Assembly (NCBI GenBank): GCA_021740915.1
Contig: JAIOYW010000025.1
Coordinates: 1 to 45,392, forward strand
Length of the DNA: 45,392 nt
Reading direction: 5' to 3'
Source: Ignavibacteriales bacterium
GTDB taxonomy: Bacteria > Bacteroidota > Ignavibacteria > Ignavibacteriales > Melioribacteraceae
Shown: positions 1-8,188 of the stretch, piece after piece
Position numbering within the stretch: position 1 is the first letter of the stretch
How the letters are laid out: every line of letters begins with the position of its first letter
Position numbers and translations under genes: made by a program
Notes under the pieces: generated by a model
What the model saw: the letters and a program-made list of their open reading frames with translations, nothing else
The model's database searches: none
Told to the model about the DNA's origin: nothing

Positions 1-156
1 GGGGCGCTGCCCTGAGCGCAGTCGAAGGGGCGCTGCCCTGAGCGCAGTCGAAGGGGCGCTGCCCTGAGCGCAGTCGAAGGGGCGCTGCCCTGAGCGCAGT
101 CGAAGGGGCGCTGCCCTGAGCGCAGTCGAAGGGGCGCTGCCCTGAGCGGAGTCGAA
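1..156. repeat. Six tandem copies of a 26-bp unit
   Basis: Six head-to-tail 26-bp copies begin at positions 1, 27, 53, 79, 105 and 131. The first five are identical; the sixth differs by one base (G instead of C at 149). Each unit starts GGGGCGCTGC and ends CAGTCGAA. Inside each unit GCGCT and AGCGC can pair across a 6-nt loop (GCCCTG); the change in the last unit breaks one pair. There are no spacers, so this is not a CRISPR array. The array touches the window edge and may be longer. It lies just past the stop of the leftward gene ending at 233. The core (CCTGAGCG-AGTCGAAGG) resembles dispersed intergenic repeats I associate with several bacterial phyla, which I could not verify. Confidence 0.95.
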
Positions 157-232
157 GGGCGGATCACTCAGTGACCTGCCGGTATCGTTTTTGCTATTCA
201 TCCAATCCTGCAAATCACAGTTCAGACAATCT
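157..232. other. Short non-coding spacer after the tandem repeat
   Basis: This 76-bp stretch separates the repeat array from the stop codon of the PEGA-like gene. It contains one small palindrome (TCACT-C-AGTGA near 167-177). I see no gene and no convincing terminator with a T tail. Confidence 0.5.
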
Positions 233-2311
233 TTAAAACCCATAAACCAGATTCATCCCATAACCACCAGGAGTTTTCGCGGGGAGCAATGATAAACCCT
301 TATTATCCGCGGATATGCTCACGCTATAATTTGAACGTGTGAAAAACAGCATATCAATTAAATTAAGAGCATAAATTCCCGCCGTAGTATAAAGTAAAAT
401 ATTCACAAGATTATATTTATTAGTTAACGTCAAATTCTGTTCTTCAACTGATCTGTTGAGTTTGGTAATCATAACTGGATCAGTTTCAATTTGCAGCCTG
501 TTAAGTTTTGACTTAAATTCATCAGTTTTCCCGTAATAATCATAAATTGAAATCAAATAATAAGCGCCGGCACCAAGAAATGCACTGGAATAAATCAGAC
601 CTGGAATCCAGCGTCCTGAGATAGTCTGGCCAAGCCCGGGTATAATAACTGATGGAAGGTAATGGATTGCAGCCGACTGCTGCCGAATATAGAATTTATT
701 ATTTTCTCTATCAGAAATGGGCATATATTCATCAAACAGATATCTGGACTCGACAGAATCATAGACCTGAACATTTTTATCTCCAGACTCTATCTTTCGT
801 GTCCCTCTTGAAAATTCTTTGCCATCAAGATAAATTCGAATATTTGCTGGCCCATAAAAGGAAAAATCGACAAGATCATTACCCTCTTGCATTATTACTT
901 CCTTTAATGTGAATTTATTGTTTTCAATAGCAAATTCACCCCGCTCCGTTCTATATCCCGTCAATTTGGTTTCATATTTGTAATTTCCCACCGGAAAATT
1001 TTCCTGCTTTATTAAACCCTGCCACCTATAAACTTCAATATCTCCTTTATAGATAATAGTTTCAGCTTCCGGTTTATTTACTGATAATTGCAACGAACCC
1101 ACCTTAGGTTTAAGATTAAAAGTCAAGACATCCCTGCTCCCAATAGATATTAGTGAAGTTCTGGTCTCAGTAAAATAACCTTCAGCGTAAACTTCAATTT
1201 CGAATTTTCCTGGTGAAAGCTCCAACCTTTTCACCTGCCCGCGATCAGTTTGATTTACTTTAACACCTGCAAAGGAAGGAGTTATTTCAAGATCAACAAT
1301 CCCTGTGTTTTTATCTTTATCCAGAATATAATTTTTCTGAGTGCTCACACCACGCCCGATTAATATTGTGTCCTTTTGGGTTATATGGAAAGGTGCAGAT
1401 ATTTCCGCAAAATAAATACCCGGCTCAAGATCAAAATTACCAGGAGGATAAATCCTATTATTTAATAGGAATAAAGCCCCCGCAGGTGAATATGAAAGTT
1501 CAAGAGTTCCGGTATTTCGGGAGAGATCAAAACTGAATTTATTTTCAGAATTTTCAGAGATAGTAATCTGTTCATTAATCGGTATGTGAAGTGGCATTTC
1601 CACCCTGAGCTGATACTCACCCGGATATGTAAAAAATGAGCTGTCAGTAATACCAAAAATATTATCGCCTAAGTAAAAAGCAGCTCCTTTGGGGTTTGTG
1701 GAAATAGAAAAGGGAGCAAACGTAACTTTCTGGAGAGTTCTGCTGAAAAGATTGTTTTTGAGATTTACTTCGACATCCTCGATAATTCCTTTATATCCTT
1801 CAAATTCAATCCTCATCGAATGTTTACCTTCGGAAAGCAGAACAGCGGAAGAAAAATCTTTCCTCTGATCATCAATGCTAAGCCTTGCTTCCACCGGTTC
1901 AATAATAAAGTTAACAGGAATCAGATTATCTTTTTTATCCCCGGTAACCGAAACCTTCCAGCTAACTCCTTTCTGTAATTTAATTCCAAGATCGGGCAGA
2001 TACATTTTCAGGGGTTTATATCCTTCTTTGAATACCTCTACAACCCTTTCACTCTCGGAAAGAAAAAGCAGATACTGCCCGGGCTTGTCGCTGAGCAGCT
2101 TCACAATTCCGTTATATGAATCGAACTGAAGTCCGGTCAGATCGGTTAAGATCATCAGTCCGGCACAGACTTCATAATTCGCATCTTTAATATCGCGGTT
2201 AAGCAGAATATCAGGCGCAAACTCCGGTTTGCCCGCAACACTGAGTTTGGAAATTTCCTGTGCATTAAGAATAGATGTAAAAAGCAGAATCAGGGTAAAT
2301 ATTTTTTTCAT
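233..2311 (-). CDS. Exported PEGA-domain-like repeat protein with C-terminal membrane segments
   Basis: This is a predicted envelope protein of about 692 residues. It starts with a signal peptide (MKKIFTLILLFTSILNA, probable cleavage before QE). The body is built of successive beta-rich segments that look like PEGA or related Ig-like repeats, with recurring patterns such as 'P-G-x-Y/F' and 'S-P-x-G-A-x-x-x-L'. Near the C-terminus are two or three hydrophobic stretches: one containing PGLGQ and GLIYSSAFLGAGAYYLISIY, and one around LLYTTAGIYALNLIDMLFF. I chose the ATG at 2309-2311 because GAGG lies about 6 nt upstream; an in-frame ATG four codons earlier has a poorer context. PEGA domains are usually extracytoplasmic. 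The exact role is unknown. It follows the LPP20-like gene on the same strand and may be cotranscribed with it. Confidence 0.75.
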   Translation of the reverse strand: MKKIFTLILLFTSILNAQEISKLSVAGKPEFAPDILLNRDIKDANYEVCAGLMILTDLTGLQFDSYNGIVKLLSDKPGQYLLFLSESERVVEVFKEGYKPLKMYLPDLGIKLQKGVSWKVSVTGDKKDNLIPVNFIIEPVEARLSIDDQRKDFSSAVLLSEGKHSMRIEFEGYKGIIEDVEVNLKNNLFSRTLQKVTFAPFSISTNPKGAAFYLGDNIFGITDSSFFTYPGEYQLRVEMPLHIPINEQITISENSENKFSFDLSRNTGTLELSYSPAGALFLLNNRIYPPGNFDLEPGIYFAEISAPFHITQKDTILIGRGVSTQKNYILDKDKNTGIVDLEITPSFAGVKVNQTDRGQVKRLELSPGKFEIEVYAEGYFTETRTSLISIGSRDVLTFNLKPKVGSLQLSVNKPEAETIIYKGDIEVYRWQGLIKQENFPVGNYKYETKLTGYRTERGEFAIENNKFTLKEVIMQEGNDLVDFSFYGPANIRIYLDGKEFSRGTRKIESGDKNVQVYDSVESRYLFDEYMPISDRENNKFYIRQQSAAIHYLPSVIIPGLGQTISGRWIPGLIYSSAFLGAGAYYLISIYDYYGKTDEFKSKLNRLQIETDPVMITKLNRSVEEQNLTLTNKYNLVNILLYTTAGIYALNLIDMLFFTRSNYSVSISADNKGLSLLPAKTPGGYGMNLVYGF

Positions 2312-2401
2312 AAGAAACCTCAATGATCTTAAGCTATCAGCCGGCTTACTCTCTTAATTCCCGGCAGGAATAAATCCGGCAGTACCGCCGGTTCGTAAAT
2401 G

Positions 2402-4288
2402 TCAGTGCTTACCGTAAATACTAAAATTTGAAATATTGAGCAATGCAGAATCGCTCCACTCATTCGGCTGCCATGCCCGCACATAAATCTGGGGAAATTG
2501 ATTTTTAAAATCGATGAGCAGAAAAAGATGTCCCTCATCTCCATATCCGGTCGAAGAATAATTCTGCCTCAGACTGATGCCGTAAGTCAGATCGTCCGAA
2601 TTCTTTTTATGTATCTTCAGGTTTGTAAAACCCAGATAGATATCCTGCTGGGTAGCAAAAACTCTTTTTTGATTTATCAGATACTGCTCCTTCGAATAAC
2701 GTGTCGTCTCGAAATCGGGTGTTTCATCATTGAGGCGGATCATCCCGTAAACATCTTTCAGATTTGTTTTTTTCGGAACGCGTCCGATAATAATAACGGC
2801 TTCCTCGGCAAACATAGAATCAATAATATTGATATCCCGGGAAAGGAAAGCAGTCCGGTATTTTTCCATAAACCGGATCATAACCTGTTTGTGCCAGGCG
2901 TCGGTCGAATCCGGATTCTGAAGGACATAATCCGAATATAGCCTGTCGAAAACTTCATAATTGAGATCATAAAGTTTTCCTTCGGGCGTAAAATCCAACG
3001 TAATAAATTCATCGGACTGTGTTTTTATTGATCTGTAATTATTCAGAACATTAATCCTCCTGAGCTCCCAGCCCTCGTAGGTTTTGAATATATCAGCATC
3101 AATATTTTCGTGTTTTATAGTAATTCTGTTGTACTTAATTAAATCTGAAATTTTCCTGCTGAGGAATTCATCATCAGAATATGCATCGGCAGCTTTTTTC
3201 GATGAACCGCTTTTAAGGACAGAGAGAAGCCTGAAAGTCTCTTCCGATATTTTATCGAGCACGGTGCATCCGTCAGGACTCTCAACTTTCAGATTGAAGC
3301 CTTTGCCTGCAAAAGACCCGGCATTCAGATTTCTGCCGGCATTCTTAACGCTGGTAACAGGCATGGGTAACGGCGGCGGCAGAGGGAGCTCTTTTTGTTC
3401 CATCGGCATTTTAAGTTTATATAAATTCTGGAATTCCGGAAGAACAACAAGATCCCAAAGCTGTGCAACAATCTTGTGTTCATTCCTCGATCCATAATAC
3501 TGGTACTCAATGTTTATCTTCAATTCATCGAATTCGACAGAGGGACCGACAAGTTTACAGCTTGCCCTGCCGTCTTTTACGGCAACATTTGTCTGACCGC
3601 TTCCATCCCAGATCGCAAACTGCATTTTTTCGGCGGGTTTGCCGTCAACTGTTACTTTGAAGTCAATAAGTTTTTCCTTCAGATTATCTTCGGTATCCAG
3701 AATTTTCTCTCCTTGCACTTCTATCCTGGTTTTACTGAGTATTGAATTTATTCTGAGGGCTATTTCCGGACTAAGGTTTATTCCGCCAATTGTAGCTGAA
3801 TTAGATGGAAGGGAGTGCAGGAGAACGGATCCGTAATAATAATTCTTTAATGCATCGCCAAAGTTATTCGTCCGCTCGAAATATTCCGCATTCCGGAACA
3901 GATTCTCAACATAATTTTTCCGCTCGAGGAAAATTTTATCAACTTCCGATTTTTTGATGTAATAAAAAACCCGGATTTTACCTCCCGCCGGTTCGATTAT
4001 TTTATCCACATTAGTAAGAGCAGCCGAGCTGTAGCTCTGGATAACTTCCTTTACATTCTCATTATAATCGGACTCAGTCTCCGATTTTATATAGGTAAAC
4101 TGCGATTTAATTTTAGGAGCAATATCCGTGGCGAGGTTTGCAAGCGCTTTATCACGGGCAGCCTCTTCATTTTGGGCTGTCGATTCACCGTAAAAGTAGT
4201 TGGGATCAGACTTTATGGCATCTATAGTTTGTGCCTTCAGGGGGAATAAGAACAAGAGATAAAGAAAGATAGCACGTCTTGTTATCAT
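2402..4288 (-). CDS. Exported LPP20-like protein with C-terminal NTF2-like region
   Basis: The predicted product is about 628 residues with a signal peptide (MITRRAIFLYLLFLFPLKAQ). The first 140 residues after it resemble the LPP20 lipoprotein-type domain: a 'YFYGES-x-A-x-x-E-E-A-x-x-x-A-L-x-x-L' pattern followed by a stretch ending in 'RVFYYIKKSEVDKIF'. Unlike LPP20 itself there is no lipobox cysteine. The C-terminal 150 residues (helix 'RFMEKYRTAFLSRDINIIDSMF', then strands and aromatic-rich segments) look like an NTF2/SnoaL-like fold. I placed the start at the ATG (4286-4288) rather than an in-frame GTG four codons upstream because it gives a compact signal peptide. Neither has a strong Shine-Dalgarno sequence. 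The function is unknown. The PEGA-like gene follows 90 bp downstream, suggesting a shared envelope role. Confidence 0.7.
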   Translation of the reverse strand: MITRRAIFLYLLFLFPLKAQTIDAIKSDPNYFYGESTAQNEEAARDKALANLATDIAPKIKSQFTYIKSETESDYNENVKEVIQSYSSAALTNVDKIIEPAGGKIRVFYYIKKSEVDKIFLERKNYVENLFRNAEYFERTNNFGDALKNYYYGSVLLHSLPSNSATIGGINLSPEIALRINSILSKTRIEVQGEKILDTEDNLKEKLIDFKVTVDGKPAEKMQFAIWDGSGQTNVAVKDGRASCKLVGPSVEFDELKINIEYQYYGSRNEHKIVAQLWDLVVLPEFQNLYKLKMPMEQKELPLPPPLPMPVTSVKNAGRNLNAGSFAGKGFNLKVESPDGCTVLDKISEETFRLLSVLKSGSSKKAADAYSDDEFLSRKISDLIKYNRITIKHENIDADIFKTYEGWELRRINVLNNYRSIKTQSDEFITLDFTPEGKLYDLNYEVFDRLYSDYVLQNPDSTDAWHKQVMIRFMEKYRTAFLSRDINIIDSMFAEEAVIIIGRVPKKTNLKDVYGMIRLNDETPDFETTRYSKEQYLINQKRVFATQQDIYLGFTNLKIHKKNSDDLTYGISLRQNYSSTGYGDEGHLFLLIDFKNQFPQIYVRAWQPNEWSDSALLNISNFSIYGKH

Positions 4289-4676
4289 AATATTATCCAC
4301 ACTTTTTATTCACAATTTAGTGATTATTCGATGAAAAATAAAATATTTTTCAAAATTACTCAAAGGTCTCATAAATTATCAACCTGTCTATTATGAGCAC
4401 TAATACTCGCTCACTTTTCAACAAGTATTTCCTACTACGTGTGAGGGATCAACAGGAAGGATTCATTAATTTTTTCCCGGCATTAATAACTGTATCATCT
4501 ACTAATTTTTTGCTATTAATGCCTGTATTTTTTCGCCGGAATATCCCGGCTTCTAATTATTAGCCGATATTGTTTCAGAGGCGGCTCTAAAATCTTAAGG
4601 TTACTTTTCCCTCTTGGATAATATTTCCTTAATTTATCCTGTATGAAATATTAACATTAAGTGTTCCCTGTTTATT
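4289..4676. promoter_or_regulatory. Divergent intergenic region with inverted and direct repeats
   Basis: This 388-bp gap separates two divergent genes for exported proteins, so promoters for both should lie here, though I could not assign them confidently. It contains a perfect 10-bp inverted repeat, GGCATTAATA at 4479-4488 and TATTAATGCC at 4514-4523, followed by a T-rich run. The same stretch can also be read as two imperfect direct repeats starting near 4465 and 4501, sharing TAATTTTTT, ATTAAT and CTGTAT. No open reading frame of note is present. Confidence 0.5.
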
Positions 4677-5381
4677 ATGAAAATGAAATTCCTGTCAGTA
4701 TCGTTCTTATTGATTCTCTCTGCATTTACTTTTTTAAGCTGCTCGGGCGACGACCCGGCTGCTCCTGTTGAAACCGGTTATGCTCTCGAAGGTAAAGTTA
4801 CCGATGCTTCGGGTAACCCTGTTTCAAATGCCGATATTCATTATATCCCCCAATTGGCTTCATACTCACTTCCGAAAACGTCTGAGATTGCCGGTTCAGA
4901 AATCGTAATCTGGTATTCTCTTCCGAGAGAGACAAGCGTTACAGTTTCTATTCTTGAGAACATAACATTAAAGACTCTGCATTATATTGTCAATAATCAG
5001 GTTCGAAGCGCCGGGAATCACATCGTTGTTTTTGATGCTGCTAATCTGCCGAACGGTGTTTATAATTCAGAGATCAGGTATGATGCCACGGTAATAAGGA
5101 ATAAAATCCTGCTCAGCCGGGAGCCTTCCGAGCTTGAAAATGCCGGGCCTTACACCGTATCGGATGCAAAAGGGAATTTCAGAATGGATTATAAAAAACT
5201 CGGGATCGGGCAGAAATTCGATTTTCATACTGATGTTTCTCCGAATGCTATCGGAAGAAAGGAAATTACAGATAGTTTGTGCATTTATATCACGAAATCG
5301 GGATATAAAGATCTGCAGACAACTTTTAAAGTGGCAATTGACGAATCGCTAAAAAAAGAATTTATAATGGCAGGAGAATAG
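4677..5381 (+). CDS. Lipoprotein: CarboxypepD_reg-like domain with embedded FlgD-like segment
   Basis: A 234-residue predicted lipoprotein. The signal ends in a lipobox (FLSC-S, cysteine near residue 22) followed by GDDP. Residues about 35-52 ('YALEGKVTDASGNPVSNADI') are the classic first strands of a carboxypeptidase-regulatory-like domain. This is interrupted at residues about 60-120 by a segment with the pattern 'I-x-Y-x-L-P ... V-x-V-x-I-L-E ... AGNHIVVFDAANLPNGVY'. That is the signature of FlgD-Ig/T9SS type A C-terminal domains. The regulatory-like domain then resumes ('YTVSDAKGNFRMDY'). The start follows from the signal peptide; the Shine-Dalgarno is weak. A membrane-protein gene follows after 26 bp, probably in the same operon. 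The biochemical function is unknown. Confidence 0.75.
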   Translation: MKMKFLSVSFLLILSAFTFLSCSGDDPAAPVETGYALEGKVTDASGNPVSNADIHYIPQLASYSLPKTSEIAGSEIVIWYSLPRETSVTVSILENITLKTLHYIVNNQVRSAGNHIVVFDAANLPNGVYNSEIRYDATVIRNKILLSREPSELENAGPYTVSDAKGNFRMDYKKLGIGQKFDFHTDVSPNAIGRKEITDSLCIYITKSGYKDLQTTFKVAIDESLKKEFIMAGE

Positions 5382-5407
5382 TGTTTTAATTTAACGGCTT
5401 CATAATT

Positions 5408-6058
5408 ATGCAACAAACAGAACATTATAGGCACAAATTAATTGGCAGTATTTCCTCCGGAGCAGTTTCACTATTACTTCTTGCCTACACAATCGTGACA
5501 ATCCTTGGTTTTCTCTCACTCGAATCCCCTTTGCATCCGATAGGCGAGCCATTCTTTACGATTATGGAATTGATCATTCTGCTTGTTGTGCCATTTATGG
5601 TTGTAATTATGGCAGCCGTTTACATATCAGCAATAGAGAACAAAACTTTCGGCCTAATTGCTCTTATTTTTATGATAATTATGGCTACAATAACTTCATG
5701 TAATCACTTCGTAATTCTTACCATGAGCCCTGAAATTAATACCGGACAATTCCCGCAAAACTCTCTGTTATTTTCTTTCAAATGGCCATCAGTAGTATAT
5801 GCGCTGGATATTCTTGCCTGGGACTGGTTCTTTGCTCTTTCTATGATTTTTGCAGCTCCGGTATTTAAGGGAAACAGACTAAATAATTCAATCCGGTTGT
5901 TTATGTTCCTCAGCGGAATTCTGAGTCTCGGAGGGCTGAGCGGAGTTCCGCTCGGTGATATGCAGATCAGAAATATCGGGATCATTGGCTATACTGTAAC
6001 TGCAATAATTACATTCTTTCTGCTTGGCATATTTTTCCGACGCGATAATAATATTTGA
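5408..6058 (+). CDS. Hypothetical six-TM membrane protein
   Basis: This 216-residue protein is almost entirely hydrophobic. About six transmembrane helices can be read: residues ~15-36, 48-75, 80-108, 128-150, 160-185 and 190-210. It ends in a short basic tail (FFRRDNNI). I recognise no catalytic or ligand-binding motif and do not assign a family; it vaguely resembles small multi-pass proteins such as DUF4386-type proteins. It lies 26 bp after the lipoprotein gene and 13 bp before the VOC gene, whose likely GAGG ribosome-binding site begins just before this gene's own stop. The three therefore look like one transcription unit. Confidence 0.7.
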   Translation: MQQTEHYRHKLIGSISSGAVSLLLLAYTIVTILGFLSLESPLHPIGEPFFTIMELIILLVVPFMVVIMAAVYISAIENKTFGLIALIFMIIMATITSCNHFVILTMSPEINTGQFPQNSLLFSFKWPSVVYALDILAWDWFFALSMIFAAPVFKGNRLNNSIRLFMFLSGILSLGGLSGVPLGDMQIRNIGIIGYTVTAIITFFLLGIFFRRDNNI

Positions 6059-6071
6059 GGACTGATTGAAA

Positions 6072-6398
6072 ATGAAATACCACCATATAGGAATCCCGAC
6101 AAAAAATCCCATTCCCGGAGAAGTTTATCTGGAAGATTACAAACTATTTCACAGTAGTTTTGACGACAATAGTTTTGGGATCGAATGGATGCGTTACGAG
6201 CATGACTGCCCCCTTCCTGAATTAGTAAAAAGTGTAGCGCATATTGCATTTGAAGTTGAAGACATTTACGAAGCAATTCAGGGTAAAAAAGTTATTATCG
6301 AGCCGAACAGACCTTCTGAGGGTGTAATTGTTGCTTTTATCGAAGAAAACGGCGCTCCTGTGGAATTTCTTCAGATCCGGCATAAAAACGCAACTTAG
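6072..6398 (+). CDS. VOC (glyoxalase/bleomycin-resistance-like) family protein
   Basis: A 108-residue single-domain protein with the strand order of the vicinal-oxygen-chelate superfamily. It has an N-terminal 'YHHIGIPT' strand with a metal-ligand-type histidine pair, a central 'VAHIAFEVEDIYEAI' strand-helix, and a closing 'GAPVEFLQI' strand containing a glutamate in the usual metal-ligand position. The first half is shorter than in classical glyoxalases. I chose ATG 6072-6074; GAGG lies at 6057-6060. A TTG two codons upstream is the alternative. Substrate is unknown. A weak AT-rich stem-loop (AAAAGC-GT-GCTTTT, 6403-6416) follows the stop. Confidence 0.75.
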   Translation: MKYHHIGIPTKNPIPGEVYLEDYKLFHSSFDDNSFGIEWMRYEHDCPLPELVKSVAHIAFEVEDIYEAIQGKKVIIEPNRPSEGVIVAFIEENGAPVEFLQIRHKNAT

Positions 6399-6498
6399 TT
6401 AGAAAAGCGTGCTTTTACAAAATATTCCTAAAAGCAGATATTTTATCTTATTTTTTATTATTTTCAGTATCGTGGAATAACAATATCAAAGGTTCAAA

Positions 6499-7953
6499 AT
6501 GAAAAAGTTCGATCTGGTCGTGATTGGTTCCGGTCCGGCAGGAGAGAAGGCGGCTGTAAAGGCGGCTTATTTCGGACATTCTGTCGCATTAATAGAAAAA
6601 GAAGATAAATTCGGCGGAGCCGGAGTACAGACAGGTACACTTCCTTCTAAAACTCTTAAAGAAACAGCTCTTTATCTTTCAGGTATCTATGAGAAGGGAC
6701 TGTACAGTGTCGATCAGAAATTTAACCGCGAAACCGGTCTGCATGATTTTATGTACCGCAAAGACATCGTGACCGATGCAGTCGGAGATGAAGTCCGGGA
6801 TAATATTCTTGCTCATATGATAACCCTTATTAAAGGAGAAGCTTCCTTTGTGGATGATCACAGGGTTACGGTCAAAGGGCACATTGAAGAAACAATTTAC
6901 GGTGAAAATATAATCATTGCAACAGGTTCTTATCCTTTTCAACCCGGGAATATTCCTTTCGATAAAAAGCGGGTGCACGATTCCGACACTATTCTGCAGA
7001 TAGACCGTTTCCCGAAATCACTCTGCGTTCTTGGTGCCGGAGTGATTGGCTGCGAATATGCAACAATTTTCGGAGCTATGGGCATCAAAGTATTTTTGGT
7101 CAACAATAGAGATGAGATACTTGGTTTCCTCGATAAGGAAATTGCCGAAGCTCTTGTTGCACAGATGAAAAAGAACAATATCGATATCCTTTTCAATAAT
7201 TCGATTGAAGAATATTCGGTCCCGGCTCATGAAGATGAACCTATTAAATTAAAATTAAAGACAGGCGAAATTCTTAATGTGGATATGTTTTTATATGCAG
7301 CCGGAAGAAGCGGTAACACCTCTCGGCTGAATGTTGAAAAAGCCGGCGTTAAGGCAGGACCAAGAGAAACAATAATTGTGAACGAAAAATATCAAACCAA
7401 TGTTCCTCATATCTATGCAGTCGGAGATGTCATCGGATTTCCTGCCCTTGCAAGCACTTCGATGGATCAGGGACGTGTTGCTGTTGCTCATATTTTTAAC
7501 ACAGGCGATCTTGAAGAGCTGACAACTATGTTCCCCTATGGTATTTACACTGTACCAGAAGTTTCTATGGTCGGGCTTACTGAGGAAGAAGCTGCAAAAA
7601 AGGGTATTGATTATATATCAGGTTACAGTCATTACCGCGACATTTCAAGAGGTAAAATCTCAGGCGCCCGGGATGACGGTTTTATGAAGATCATTTTCGA
7701 AAAGGGGAGCAAAACTATTATCGGGGTCCATATTGTTGGCCGTATAGCAACTGAAATAATCCACTACGGACTTTCTCTTGTTCAGGATAAAAAAACTGTC
7801 TCAAATGTTATTTCAACGGTCTTTAATTACCCGACGCTTCACGATTTGTATAAATATGCGTGTTATGACGGGCTAAGCAATCTCGCCGGTAAAAAAATGA
7901 AAAAGCCCTCGGGAGTAAAATCAGCTTCACAGAATCAGGCGGGATCAGAATAG
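6499..7953 (+). CDS. sthA: SthA-like soluble pyridine nucleotide transhydrogenase (FAD flavoprotein)
   Basis: A 484-residue member of the dihydrolipoamide-dehydrogenase/glutathione-reductase fold. It has an FAD-binding 'GSGPAGEKAA' near residue 10, an NAD(P)-binding 'GAGVIGCEYATIFGAMG' near 180, an 'AVGDVIG' FAD motif near 310 and a dimerisation domain from about 345. The redox-active CxxxxC of disulfide reductases is absent: the positions are Gly42 and Thr47 in 'GGAGVQTGTLPSKTL'. Lack of the disulfide is typical of SthA, which moves hydride between NADPH and NAD+; the E. coli enzyme keeps the first Cys, which is also lost here. A Lys/Ser-rich tail of about 20 residues ends the protein. AAAGG sits 6 nt before the ATG. 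Exact specificity is inferred. Confidence 0.8.
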   Translation: MKKFDLVVIGSGPAGEKAAVKAAYFGHSVALIEKEDKFGGAGVQTGTLPSKTLKETALYLSGIYEKGLYSVDQKFNRETGLHDFMYRKDIVTDAVGDEVRDNILAHMITLIKGEASFVDDHRVTVKGHIEETIYGENIIIATGSYPFQPGNIPFDKKRVHDSDTILQIDRFPKSLCVLGAGVIGCEYATIFGAMGIKVFLVNNRDEILGFLDKEIAEALVAQMKKNNIDILFNNSIEEYSVPAHEDEPIKLKLKTGEILNVDMFLYAAGRSGNTSRLNVEKAGVKAGPRETIIVNEKYQTNVPHIYAVGDVIGFPALASTSMDQGRVAVAHIFNTGDLEELTTMFPYGIYTVPEVSMVGLTEEEAAKKGIDYISGYSHYRDISRGKISGARDDGFMKIIFEKGSKTIIGVHIVGRIATEIIHYGLSLVQDKKTVSNVISTVFNYPTLHDLYKYACYDGLSNLAGKKMKKPSGVKSASQNQAGSE

Positions 7954-8052
7954 CTGTTTTCCATCTTTTGGGGATACGCCGTTGCATGTGACTGGTTTTA
8001 TTCAGCATAATTTCTTGATAATCATCAATTTATTGCATGGTTATTCCGGTTG

Positions 8053-8067
8053 GCAGGATTTTCCTGC
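8053..8067 (+). terminator. Possible weak stem-loop downstream of the sthA-like gene
   Basis: GCAGGA and TCCTGC can form a 6-bp stem around TTT, 100 bp after the sthA-like stop. No run of T follows, so intrinsic termination is doubtful. Apart from the promoter-like box at 8153-8160, I see nothing else in the 235-bp gap. Confidence 0.25.
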
Positions 8068-8152
8068 TGGTTAATCAGCGTTTATTCTTAGAAAGTTTAT
8101 CTCAGGAACTTCCGCGAATCTGCTTTGCAGTGCCTCAGTATGTTTTTATTTG

Positions 8153-8160
8153 TAATTTTG
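8153..8160 (+). promoter_or_regulatory. Candidate Bacteroidota-type -7 box for bshC
   Basis: TAATTTTG matches the TAnnTTTG -7 consensus of Bacteroidota primary sigma factors and lies 28 bp before the bshC start. I find no TTG at the expected distance upstream, so the call rests on the -7 box alone. Confidence 0.4.
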
Positions 8161-8188
8161 GAATTGTAATAATAAAAATGAGCCATCA

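Noticed and set aside
1-156. CRISPR array
   Set aside because: The 26-bp copies are directly contiguous with no spacers, so this is a tandem repeat.
6403-6416. Terminator after the VOC gene
   Set aside because: The stem is short and A/T-dominated with a 2- to 4-nt loop and no T tract beyond the arm itself.
6499-7953. Dihydrolipoamide dehydrogenase or mercuric reductase
   Set aside because: The CxxxxC redox pair is replaced by Gly42 and Thr47, which excludes disulfide reductase chemistry.
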